Source: Provencibacterium sp.
Lineage (GTDB): Bacteria; Bacillota; Clostridia; Oscillospirales; Ruminococcaceae
Direction of reading: 5' to 3'
Assembly (NCBI GenBank): GCA_022792175.1
Contig: JAAWAN010000009.1
Span: forward strand, 92,291-156,290
DNA: 64,000 bases
In this document: one piece after another, positions 53,849 through 60,806 of the stretch
Position numbering within the stretch: the first letter of the stretch is position 1
Layout: each line of letters starts with the position of its first letter
Translations under genes and position numbers: made by a program
Notes under the pieces: model-generated
Database searches by the model: none
What the model saw: only the letters and a program-made list of their open reading frames with translations
What the model was told of the DNA's origin: nothing

Positions 53849-54071
53849 TTTTCCCCAGGGGAAAGCCCGGCCTTCTTAACCGCACCTCTTCCTTTTGTCC
53901 GCAGTAAACAGCAGCCCGCATCTGCTTAGAAACCGGCCGTTTAAGAAAACCGCGAATCGGTCAACATCCTACAGATGTTGGTGGTTTCGCCCAAAAATCC
54001 CCCTATTATTTTCCGTGTATTCGCTGTATTGATGGAGTGCACTCAAGCCCCCTAAATATTTACAAAATCGC

Positions 54072-54100
54072 TTGACAAAGATATTCTTTTGCTATAATAT
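54072..54100 (+). promoter_or_regulatory. Sigma-A promoter for the sigH-like gene
   Basis: TTGACA (54072-54077), 17-bp spacer, TAATAT (54095-54100). A TATAAT at 54093-54098 would leave only 15 bp. The preceding gap (53849-54060) has a nested stem around CAACATC-CTACA-GATGTTG but no gene. Confidence 0.75.
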
Positions 54101-54136
54101 ACAAGAGAATCACGAATGGCTTCTTTGAGGGTAATC

Positions 54137-54730
54137 ATGGACAGTATCGACTCTCCCCTTCTTCCCGGCCCGCAGTCAGACGAGGTGTATATTGAACTCA
54201 TCCGCAGCGGCGATGAGCAGGCTTTCAGCAGCCTGTATGCGCGTTATCTGCCCATTTGCCGTCTTTTAGCCCGCCGCTATGCCGGCTCAGGGCTGGAGGA
54301 GGAGGATCTGACGCAGGAGGGAATGATTGGACTGATGGAAGCCGCCCGCCGTTTTGATCCTCAAAAGCGGGTGCCCTTTGAAGCATATGCACGCAAATGT
54401 ATATTATCCAAAATTCTTTCCGCGCTTAATGCCCTGTCTGCCCAGAAACGTAAAGCGGATCTTGACAGTCTGCCGCTGGATGAGCAGAAGAACTGCTTCA
54501 TTCCACATACGCCTGCGCCGGATGAGCTTTTTATAGAAAACGAGGAAAACCAGCGGCGGAGTGAACAGATTTTTTCTCTGTTGTCGCCCTCCGAAAGCGA
54601 TACATTAAGGCTCTATCTTTGCGGTTATTCTTATGTGCAGATCGCAGCCAGGCTCGGCCTGCCGCAAAAATCGGTCGATAATGCCCTGCAGCGGGTGCGG
54701 CGGAAGCTGAGGTCCGCCCTTGATTTTTAA
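54137..54730 (+). CDS. SigH (Spo0H)-like RNA polymerase sigma factor
   Basis: Sigma-70-family factor of the Spo0H type, which in Bacillus and clostridia directs the transition to stationary phase and sporulation. It is 197 aa from ATG 54137, which has TGAGGG five bases upstream (the ATG at 54116 has none). Region 2: YIELIRSGDEQAFSSLYARY, then EEEDLTQEGMIGLMEAARRFDP and AYARKCILSKILSALNAL. Region 4: LSPSESDTLRLYLCGYSYVQ and the HTH IAARLGLPQKSVDNALQRVR, which is very close to the SigH end KSIDNALQRVKRKL. The expected neighbours (rlmB, rae1/yacP) are not here, so it may be a paralogue of sigH rather than sigH itself. Confidence 0.9.
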   Translation: MDSIDSPLLPGPQSDEVYIELIRSGDEQAFSSLYARYLPICRLLARRYAGSGLEEEDLTQEGMIGLMEAARRFDPQKRVPFEAYARKCILSKILSALNALSAQKRKADLDSLPLDEQKNCFIPHTPAPDELFIENEENQRRSEQIFSLLSPSESDTLRLYLCGYSYVQIAARLGLPQKSVDNALQRVRRKLRSALDF

Positions 54731-54886
54731 GAATTGCCCGCCGTGTTTTACCCCTTTTTTCGGTTAGCGGCCGGAAATATTCCCGGCTTCTAAATTCATA
54801 AAAGTGCCTTACCTGACGCAGCGCAATTGTTCCACAATGGCAAACGGACTAGGAGAGGTAAATATTTATCAAGTGAGGGAGAAAAA

Positions 54887-55162
54887 ATGTACGAAGACAA
54901 GACCTTAGTGTGCAAGGAATGCGGCTCCGAGTTCGTCTTTACTGCCGGCGAGCAGGAGTTCTATGCAGAAAGAGGCTTTGAAAATGAGCCCCAGCGCTGC
55001 AAGGCTTGCCGCGACGCCCGCAAGAACAACAAGCGCGAGAGAGAAATGTTCACCGCTGTCTGCGCCGGCTGCGGCAAGGAAGCGCGTGTTCCCTTTAAGC
55101 CTCGTGAGGATCGCCCGGTTTACTGCAGCGAGTGCTTCGCGAAAATGAACGACAGAGCCTAG
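54887..55162 (+). CDS. Four-CxxC zinc-ribbon protein
   Basis: A 91 aa protein with four CxxC knuckles: CKEC, CKAC, CAGC and CSEC. The spacing (LVCKECGSEFVFTAGEQEFY, then PQRCKACRDARK) matches the small family called probable zinc-ribbon domain (zf-trcl type), common in Firmicutes and possibly nucleic-acid or translation associated. ATG 54887 has GAGGGAGAAAAA upstream. It is followed by a very strong terminator and is about 155 bp after the sigH-like gene. I see no clear promoter in the gap, so both could be co-transcribed. Confidence 0.85.
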   Translation: MYEDKTLVCKECGSEFVFTAGEQEFYAERGFENEPQRCKACRDARKNNKREREMFTAVCAGCGKEARVPFKPREDRPVYCSECFAKMNDRA

Positions 55163-55200
55163 AGTCTGCTTGGTTCTGAACGGTGAAAAAATGTCTGATA

Positions 55201-55247
55201 ATACCGCCTGGAAACGGCAAGGCCGGTTTCCAGGCGGTATTTTTTAT
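55201..55247 (+). terminator. Terminator after the zinc-ribbon gene
   Basis: Perfect 15-bp stem ATACCGCCTGGAAAC / GTTTCCAGGCGGTAT with a 10-nt loop, followed by TTTTTTAT on the plus strand. Confidence 0.92.
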
Positions 55248-55355
55248 GCTGAAGCAGTGATAAAAATGTAATCCCTATATGGAAATAATTAAAAATATCA
55301 GCTATAGCAGAACACATTTTTTTGATACTCGGCTTCCCGCGGAAAAACAGCGGCT

Positions 55356-55988
55356 TTAAAAGAATTCCGCCTCCAGCATGGCGCACAGCGCATGATAAAT
55401 AGGGAGATGCTTCTCCTGCACTTTCGGCGTCGAACGGGCGGGTGCCCGGATGCAGACATCGCATAGCCCGCGCATCGCTCCCCCATCCTCCCCGGTTAGC
55501 CCTATTGTGTGCAGTCCGGCCGCGCGAGCGGCATGAAGCGCAAACAGTATATTTTCAGAATTTCCCGAGGTGCTCAGTGCAAGCAGCGTATCCCCTGGCC
55601 TTCCGTAGCCAACCACCTGCTGGGCAAAGACCAGCTCGGGCTCGGCATCATTCATGTAGGCGCTTGAGAGCGCCGGCGCACCGCTCAGTGCCAGAGCGGG
55701 CAGCGCCCCCTGCAGTCCCTCTGCCAGCCGCTCCCCTCGCACTCCCTCTGCCCGCAGCCGCCGCATAAGCTCCTCCGGCAGCGGGCGGCGCTTCATAAAC
55801 TCCTTCATTAGCTCGCCGACGATATGCTCGCTGTCCGCCGCGCTGCCGCCGTTGCCGCAGATGAGCAGCTTTCCCCCATCCCGATAACAGCTGCAAAGAA
55901 GAGAAAATGCCCGGCGGATTTCCGGAGCGCATGCCGCAAGCTCCGGCCGCTCTTCTATCAGTTCGCTCAAAAAATCCCGTTTTTCCAT
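55356..55988 (-). CDS. GmhA/DiaA-like SIS-domain phosphosugar isomerase
   Basis: Sugar isomerase-fold protein, 210 aa, similar to sedoheptulose-7-phosphate isomerase (GmhA) and DiaA. The phosphosugar loop is LLICGNGGSAADSEHIVGEL, the second site is GDTLLALSTSGNSENIL and the C-terminal part has STPKVQEKHLPIYHALCAML, with the EKHLPI glutamate and histidine characteristic of GmhA. Residues 70-105 are a longer insertion than in E. coli GmhA. ADP-heptose synthesis genes are not nearby, so the substrate could be another phosphosugar. A 300-bp gap upstream (55989-56230) holds nothing I can identify. Confidence 0.9.
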   Translation of the reverse strand: MEKRDFLSELIEERPELAACAPEIRRAFSLLCSCYRDGGKLLICGNGGSAADSEHIVGELMKEFMKRRPLPEELMRRLRAEGVRGERLAEGLQGALPALALSGAPALSSAYMNDAEPELVFAQQVVGYGRPGDTLLALSTSGNSENILFALHAARAAGLHTIGLTGEDGGAMRGLCDVCIRAPARSTPKVQEKHLPIYHALCAMLEAEFF

Positions 55989-56232
55989 CGTTGTCTGGCC
56001 TCCAGAAGATGGTTTTCCGGATTTTACCCGGCAGTATGAAAAAGGAAACCGGTCGGCCTGCGGCTACCTGCCCGCAGAACAGGTTTCTGCCGCCTGAAAA
56101 GCCGGCTGCCCGATAAACCGGGGGCATTTCCCGGACTGGCTCCGGAAATTTCCGGGTGCACCGGCCTGTAGCGGGGGCTTGTGGGCGGCTCTGTTTCTGC
56201 TGAACCTGCGCTCCTGCGCGCAGTTAATAAAA

Positions 56233-56265
56233 ACACAGCCTGCCAGTGAAACCGGCAGGCTGTGT
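56233..56265 (-). terminator. Terminator of tRNA-Thr
   Basis: Stem ACACAGCCTGCC / GGCAGGCTGTGT with a 9-nt loop. On the minus strand it ends in TTTTTATTAAC, 20-25 nt after the tRNA. Confidence 0.85.
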
Positions 56266-56287
56266 TTCTCCCGCCTTTGGGCAGGAA

Positions 56288-56363
56288 TGGAGCTGGAAAC
56301 GTGACTTGAACACGCGACCTGCTGATTACGAATCAGCTGCTCTACCAACTGAGCTATTCCAGC
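56288..56363 (-). tRNA. tRNA-Thr (anticodon CGT)
   Basis: Minus strand GCTGGAATAGCTCAGTTGG onwards. Acceptor GCTGGAA pairs with TTCCAGC. The anticodon arm GCTGA-TTCGTAA-TCAGC gives anticodon CGT, reading ACG. The T-arm GTTCAAGTC is canonical and CCA is encoded (56288-56290). Confidence 0.97.
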
Positions 56364-56455
56364 AAAGGCTTTTTAAAATATCCGGCGCCTGCAGGAAAGA
56401 AACCTGCGGGCTGAAAGAAAAGCAAACGCATACCGCAATCGTTTATGCAGATATT

Positions 56456-56484
56456 ATTATAGCGGCAAACCCCGGTAAAGTCAA
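56456..56484 (-). promoter_or_regulatory. Promoter for tRNA-Thr
   Basis: Minus strand TTGACT (56484-56479), 17-bp spacer, TATAAT (56461-56456). Confidence 0.85.
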
Positions 56485-56515
56485 TAACTATTTGCAGGAT
56501 AACAGAAAATTGATA

Positions 56516-56544
56516 TGGACAGCTTTCGCTTTTGGGTGTATAAT
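56516..56544 (+). promoter_or_regulatory. Sigma-A promoter for the lipoprotein foldase gene
   Basis: TGGACA (56516-56521), 17-bp spacer, TATAAT (56539-56544). It lies back to back with the tRNA-Thr promoter, with -35 boxes about 30 bp apart. Confidence 0.7.
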
Positions 56545-56658
56545 ATTTTAGTTATAATTTGCGGACAGCCGCCAAAGGCCGCCGCAAAGGAGCAAAAAGA
56601 AAAAGGGCCATTTGCAGAGGGAAAAAACGAGGGCCCTTTTCGTACAGGAGGACAACAG

Positions 56659-57789
56659 ATGATGAATGGTAAAAAGCGGGTGCTGGCTCTCATCACCAGT
56701 GCGGCAGCGGCACTTTCCCTGACTGCCTGCGGAAGCAGTACCGGCTGGGCTGCGCGCAGCGAACAGGTCAGCATGCCTGCAGGCGTCTATATTCTTAACC
56801 AGATTGATGCATATTATGATGCACAGGAGGCACTCAAAGAAGCCGGTGTGGAGTGGGACAGCGCCTCTACAAAGCCGAACGATGTGAAAAAGCTGGTCCT
56901 TAAAAATCAGATAAACGGGCAGCCTGCTGAGACTTTTATCACCCAGAAGACTGAGGAATATGTCCGTGCCTATTTTGCGGCGGAAAAGCTGGCGGCCGAT
57001 CGCGGCATCACCCTGAGCGAAGAGGATGAGGCCGCAGTGAAAAACAATGTTGACTTTATCTGGCAGTACTCGGAGGAGTTTTATACGCAAAACGGCATCT
57101 CCAGGGATTCCGTTTCGCTGATGACCAGAAACTACCTGCTGCAGAACCAGCTTTTTAACGCCCTTTATGGTGAAGAGGGCGAGCGCGCCGTCAGCGAAGA
57201 GGAATATCAAAACCACTATACCGAAAGCCGCATCCGGGTGCGCTATCTGCCCATTTCGCTCTCCTCGGCGCTGAGCGATGAGGAAAAGGCCGCGCTTGAG
57301 GAAAAGGCAAACGGCTATCTGGAGCGCGTTCAGAAGGGTGAAAGCCTGACGGATATCATTCAGGAATATCAGGACGAGCTGTACGACGAGGCACAGAAGG
57401 CTGCCGGGGAAAACGCCGAAGAGGGCTCCTCCTCCCAGAGCGAGCCTGCCGAGCCTCCTACCATTACCGAAGGGGAATATGACCTGATTCTGACGAAGGA
57501 TTCCTCCTCCCCCTCAAAGGCGCTGACCGATGAGATGTTTGCCGCGCCGCAGGGAGAAGCGCGGCTGGTGAAGGATAACTATGCTCTCTATATTGCCGTG
57601 CGCGTCGACCCGATGTTCAGCACCGAGGACTATGAGGCGCTCAAGCCCACCCTCCTGCGGGAGATGAAGGAGGAGGAATTTAATCAGTGGCTGGCCGAGC
57701 AGGGCAGCGCGCTGAATATCACCTATAATGAAGATGCTCTGAGGCGCTTTACCCCGCAAAAGCTCAATTTTAAGACCTCCGCGGACTAA
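56659..57789 (+). CDS. PrsA/SurA-like lipoprotein (foldase-type)
   Basis: A 376 aa membrane-anchored lipoprotein. ATG 56659 has AGGAGG seven bases upstream; the track start adds 48 leader codons. The signal peptide ends in a lipobox (LSLTAC, +1 Cys). Residues 60-200 resemble the helical SurA/PrsA N-terminal chaperone domain (NYLLQNQLFNALYGEEGE). A linker rich in Ser, Glu and Pro follows (SSSQSEPAEPP). The stretch from 265 to 345 is a weak match to a parvulin rotamase domain; the usual rotamase signature is not clear, so peptidyl-prolyl activity may be missing. Likely helps fold secreted proteins on the outer face of the membrane. Confidence 0.75.
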   Translation: MMNGKKRVLALITSAAAALSLTACGSSTGWAARSEQVSMPAGVYILNQIDAYYDAQEALKEAGVEWDSASTKPNDVKKLVLKNQINGQPAETFITQKTEEYVRAYFAAEKLAADRGITLSEEDEAAVKNNVDFIWQYSEEFYTQNGISRDSVSLMTRNYLLQNQLFNALYGEEGERAVSEEEYQNHYTESRIRVRYLPISLSSALSDEEKAALEEKANGYLERVQKGESLTDIIQEYQDELYDEAQKAAGENAEEGSSSQSEPAEPPTITEGEYDLILTKDSSSPSKALTDEMFAAPQGEARLVKDNYALYIAVRVDPMFSTEDYEALKPTLLREMKEEEFNQWLAEQGSALNITYNEDALRRFTPQKLNFKTSAD

Positions 57790-57798
57790 GCAGAAACC

Positions 57799-57846
57799 AA
57801 AAGGCACGTTGCAAAACGAAGGTTTTGCAACGTGCCTTTTTTCGTC
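57799..57846. terminator. Bidirectional terminator between lipoprotein and lyase-like gene
   Basis: AAAAGGCACGTTGCAAAAC pairs with GTTTTGCAACGTGCCTTTT, loop GAAG; TTTTTT follows on the plus strand and TTTTGG on the minus strand. Confidence 0.9.
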
Positions 57847-57868
57847 CCTTCCGGGAAGCTCCAAAAAC

Positions 57869-59620
57869 CTATTCCACCCGCAGGCGGATATCTGTCTGCT
57901 CCCCCGCACGCAGGCGCAGCAAAAGCGGAACGCTCAAAAAGCCGCCAACCGGATTGAAAACGCGCGGCTGCGGCAGCGTGCGCAGCTCGATGGGAGAGGA
58001 TGCCTCTATAACGAGCGTTCCCCGCCCGCGGCCAATGCGTGCACATCCCCCCTCTATTTGTACAGGGTCGTTCGCCCGGGCGATGACCGGCAGGCAGTAA
58101 ACGGCATTTTCCGCTTCGGCTGAAAGGGCCAGGTGAAACACCTCGCCGGCCGCCTCATAGCGGATGCGGTAGGCGCAGCTGCCATTCTGTGCCCCATCCC
58201 GCAGGATTCCCTCTGCCTGTACAGCAGGCGTCCCCTGCTCCGGCTGCATGCAGGCTGAGCGGTCGTTTACCGAGCGATACCACCGGCCGTTTTCCTGATA
58301 CTCAATGCGCGGGGTCTGGCAGATATCCTCAAAATACTGCGGCAGCTGCATGTTGTTTGCTTCTACCAGCTGATATTCGGTCATGCTCGCGGCGCAGACC
58401 GGACCAACCGTCCTGTGCCAGAGCATCGTCAGCGCGCCGCCCATGGCATGTCCGCTCTGCAGATAGTCGATATCGTGGTCGGCCACCGTCGCGCGCCAGG
58501 GGCCGCCTGCCAGCAGCGCCACCCGGGGGGTGGGATAGTAGCGCAGCCCCTGTGCCGTCTCGCGCGGAAGGGGAAGGCGGGGAGAGGGCGGGGCAAAGCC
58601 GCATTCGCACATGGCAGTCAGCGCCTTGGCATGGCAGAAGGTGTGGTGAACGCAGGGGGGCTCGCCCGCCTCGGCATACATTGGCCCGCCGTGCAGCAGC
58701 CCGTTATGGGTGCAGGCGCGGTAGAGTTCAAAATTCCTCTGCGCCGCCTCACCGAAAAGGGGGCTCCCCTTCGCGAGCGGCGCATATCCCACCTGGCAGC
58801 CATCCGAGGTGCGGCTGCCCCAATAGGTCCATTTGTTGCTGCGGTTGCCCCAGCTGTTGTCCCAGGCGCCGTCCGGCAGCATAAACTGCAGGTGCTCCTG
58901 CATCGAAGCCATCACCTTTTCCAGAATCCTCTCATCACCGCTGTGCTCGGCGTAGCTGTAAAGCCCGGGAAGCGACTCCTCCACATTGTATCCCAGATCC
59001 ACCGGCCGGCAGCCCTTCGGGGAAACCTCGCCGGTCGAATGTCCCTCGCCGAAAATCAGCCCGTCGGGTGCAAAAAATTCCAGGGCCCTGTCCGCCAGCT
59101 CCCTGGCCTGCGCCAGGTAGCTTTCCTTCTGAAGGACCCGCCCGGCCACCGCCAGCGCCGCCGTACAGGTGATGGGATAGTTTACATTGGCGTTCGCCCT
59201 AGGGATGAAGTCCGCCAGAAAGGCGGCGCAGCTGTCCAGCCGCTCCCGCCAGCGGCGGTGGGTGAGCGGGTCGAGCAGCTCCCCATAGTAGAGCAGGGCC
59301 TCGCCCAGCTGGATGGTGAAGAAAACGGTAATCCCCCGCCAGGAGGAGTTGGTATCGTTGACAAGGCTGCCGTCCGGGCGGGACATGTTATTTTCCGCCC
59401 AGTTAAAAAGGAGCTTTGCGCTCGTAAGATACTTCTCCTCCCCCGTTTCATGATAGAGGTACATCATGGGGTGAATGGCATCGGCGCACCGGCCGTGGAT
59501 GCGCGCGCAGGAGGGGCAGAGGATTCCACCATAGAGGGCAGGCGCCTTCTTTTCGGTCACCTGCAGCTCCAGCAGGGTATCGCACCACTCTTTAAGCAGC
59601 GCAAAATATTCGTTAGCCAT
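57869..59620 (-). CDS. Predicted polysaccharide lyase/heparinase-like (alpha/alpha-barrel) enzyme
   Basis: A 583 aa cytoplasmic protein (no signal peptide) built of an N-terminal alpha-helical barrel, with repeated Trp/Tyr-rich helices such as YHETGEEKYLTSAKLLFNWA, then a C-terminal beta-rich part from about residue 370. This two-part layout, with CARIHGRCADAIHPMMYLY, HSTGEVSPKGCRPVDLGYN and CVHHTFCHAKAL, resembles heparinase II/III-type lyases and related glycosidases. I cannot place it in a named family. The ATG has AAAGGATG upstream. A decayed LplC-type permease lies immediately upstream on the same strand, so the enzyme probably once degraded oligosaccharides imported by that transporter. 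Confidence 0.7.
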   Translation of the reverse strand: MANEYFALLKEWCDTLLELQVTEKKAPALYGGILCPSCARIHGRCADAIHPMMYLYHETGEEKYLTSAKLLFNWAENNMSRPDGSLVNDTNSSWRGITVFFTIQLGEALLYYGELLDPLTHRRWRERLDSCAAFLADFIPRANANVNYPITCTAALAVAGRVLQKESYLAQARELADRALEFFAPDGLIFGEGHSTGEVSPKGCRPVDLGYNVEESLPGLYSYAEHSGDERILEKVMASMQEHLQFMLPDGAWDNSWGNRSNKWTYWGSRTSDGCQVGYAPLAKGSPLFGEAAQRNFELYRACTHNGLLHGGPMYAEAGEPPCVHHTFCHAKALTAMCECGFAPPSPRLPLPRETAQGLRYYPTPRVALLAGGPWRATVADHDIDYLQSGHAMGGALTMLWHRTVGPVCAASMTEYQLVEANNMQLPQYFEDICQTPRIEYQENGRWYRSVNDRSACMQPEQGTPAVQAEGILRDGAQNGSCAYRIRYEAAGEVFHLALSAEAENAVYCLPVIARANDPVQIEGGCARIGRGRGTLVIEASSPIELRTLPQPRVFNPVGGFLSVPLLLRLRAGEQTDIRLRVE

Positions 59621-59715
59621 TGTAAAACATCCTTTCAGCAGATATTGGGGTCATGGGCGGCAAACGCCCGCCTTATGTCTCTATTTCCGACTGCCGTTTT
59701 TGGCGGCCGGGCCTT

Positions 59716-60078
59716 TCATCCCTTGATAGCGCCGATCATAACGCCCTTCACAAAATATTTCTGCACAAAGGGGAAAACCACCATCAGCGGCAGGCTGAAA
59801 ATGCTCATCACCGCGTACTTGAGCGTCAGCAGATAGAGGGAGCGTTCGGCTCCCGCCCCCGGTCATCATATCCATCGACTGGTTTTCAATCAGCATTTCG
59901 CGCAGGAATATCTGCAGCGGATACCTATTGCGGCCGCGCAGGTAGATCATGGCGCTGAACCAGGAATTCCAGTGGAATGAGGCATAAAACAGCGTAATCA
60001 CTATAATAATCGGCATGGACAGCGGTAAGACAATCTGCCAAAAGGTGCGGTATTCCCCCCGTTTGCAGATTTGGCCAT
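59716..60078 (-). pseudogene. Truncated, frameshifted LplC-type sugar permease
   Basis: On the minus strand the sequence reads EYRTFWQIVLPLS and then FYASFHWNSWFSAMIYLRGR, parallel to HWNSWFSAMLYIQDR of the intact permease at 35867-36763. A one-base shift in the G/C run near 59852-59860 separates this from the end of the gene, which continues in another frame as RSLYLLTLKYAVMSIFSLPL and finally QKYFVKGVMIGAIKG-stop. About 150 N-terminal residues are missing upstream of 60078. Hence it has both a 5' deletion and a frameshift. The matching first permease and solute-binding protein are not present here. It precedes the lyase-like gene on the same strand. Confidence is high that it is not a functional permease. 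Confidence 0.88.
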
Positions 60079-60244
60079 TACCTTATAACGAGAGCCATTT
60101 TAACGTTTTTTAAGCAGATGATAGGGCTGCCGCCCGGAACATACCGCTGCCTGTTTCCGCAGCCGCAACGGCCAGCTGCAGAACCTTTCCAAAGAGGTTG
60201 AGCAGGATGTCAGCCAGCTTGTTCTGACAGACACCCGATAAAAA

Positions 60245-60285
60245 GGCAAAGGGCGCAGGCCCTGTAAAAGCCTGCACCCTTTGCC
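60245..60285 (-). terminator. Terminator of the Cys-rich micro-protein gene
   Basis: On the minus strand GGCAAAGGGTGCAGGC pairs with GCCTGCGCCCTTTGCC (one G-U), loop of 9 nt, then TTTTTATC. The rest of 60079-60302 contains no gene I can support. Confidence 0.85.
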
Positions 60286-60302
60286 CTTTCTGCCGGAAGA
60301 TG

Positions 60303-60506
60303 TCAGCAGCCGCAGCCATCGTTGCAGCAGCAGTTGTTGCAGCCACAGCCGTTGTTGCAGCAGCAGTTGTTGTTGCAGCCGCAGTTATTGTTGTTGTTGC
60401 AGCCACAGCCGCTGTTGCAGCCGCAGCCATTGGAGCCCCAGCCTCCGCAGCCACAGAGAAGAAGGACGATAATAAGTATCCACCAGCAGCCATTGAATCC
60501 ATTCAT
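60303..60506 (-). CDS. Cys/Asn/Gly-rich membrane micro-protein
   Basis: A 67 aa protein of unknown function. ATG 60506 has AGGAGG nine bases upstream and a terminator follows the stop, so it is a well-formed gene. After MNGFNGC, a hydrophobic helix WWILIIVLLL is followed by a tail made almost only of Cys, Asn and Gly: blocks such as GCGCNSGCGCNNNNNCGC and CCCNNGCGC. I count 19 cysteines. The GF-N-helix start recalls YjcZ-type small sporulation membrane proteins, but the tail is different. CATAGTATA at 60547-60539 upstream fits the SigK-type -10 pattern CATAnnnTA, a weak hint of mother-cell expression. It could be a spore-coat or metal-binding protein. Confidence 0.8.
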   Translation of the reverse strand: MNGFNGCWWILIIVLLLCGCGGWGSNGCGCNSGCGCNNNNNCGCNNNCCCNNGCGCNNCCCNDGCGC

Positions 60507-60806
60507 TGAGAAATTCCTCCTAAATTGAGATTTCAACATATACTATGCCCTGTGGATAAAATTGGTTCCAGCGAAAACCGGGAATAACCTTTTGACAGGG
60601 CGGCCATAATGGATAAGGATTCTATCGCCCGCAGAGCATCGCTGAAAGCCTCATCTGCAGCTGACTGCGCCTGTTTTGATGGAAACGCATGCGCGAATGC
60701 GGCGGCCCTGTCAGAAAGGCGGCCATTTTAAAGGACGGATTAGGCAAACGCAGGCGGCGCTTCGCATAAAGTGAATCACAATCCATTCCGGTTTGGAGGC
60801 TATGAC

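Noticed and set aside
60110-60502. 130 aa Ala/Thr-rich minus-strand ORF and Gln/Leu-rich plus-strand ORFs
   Set aside because: These are alternative frames of the Cys/Asn/Gly-codon repeat (TGC/AAC/GGC). Only the 60303-60506 frame has a ribosome-binding site and fits the terminator.
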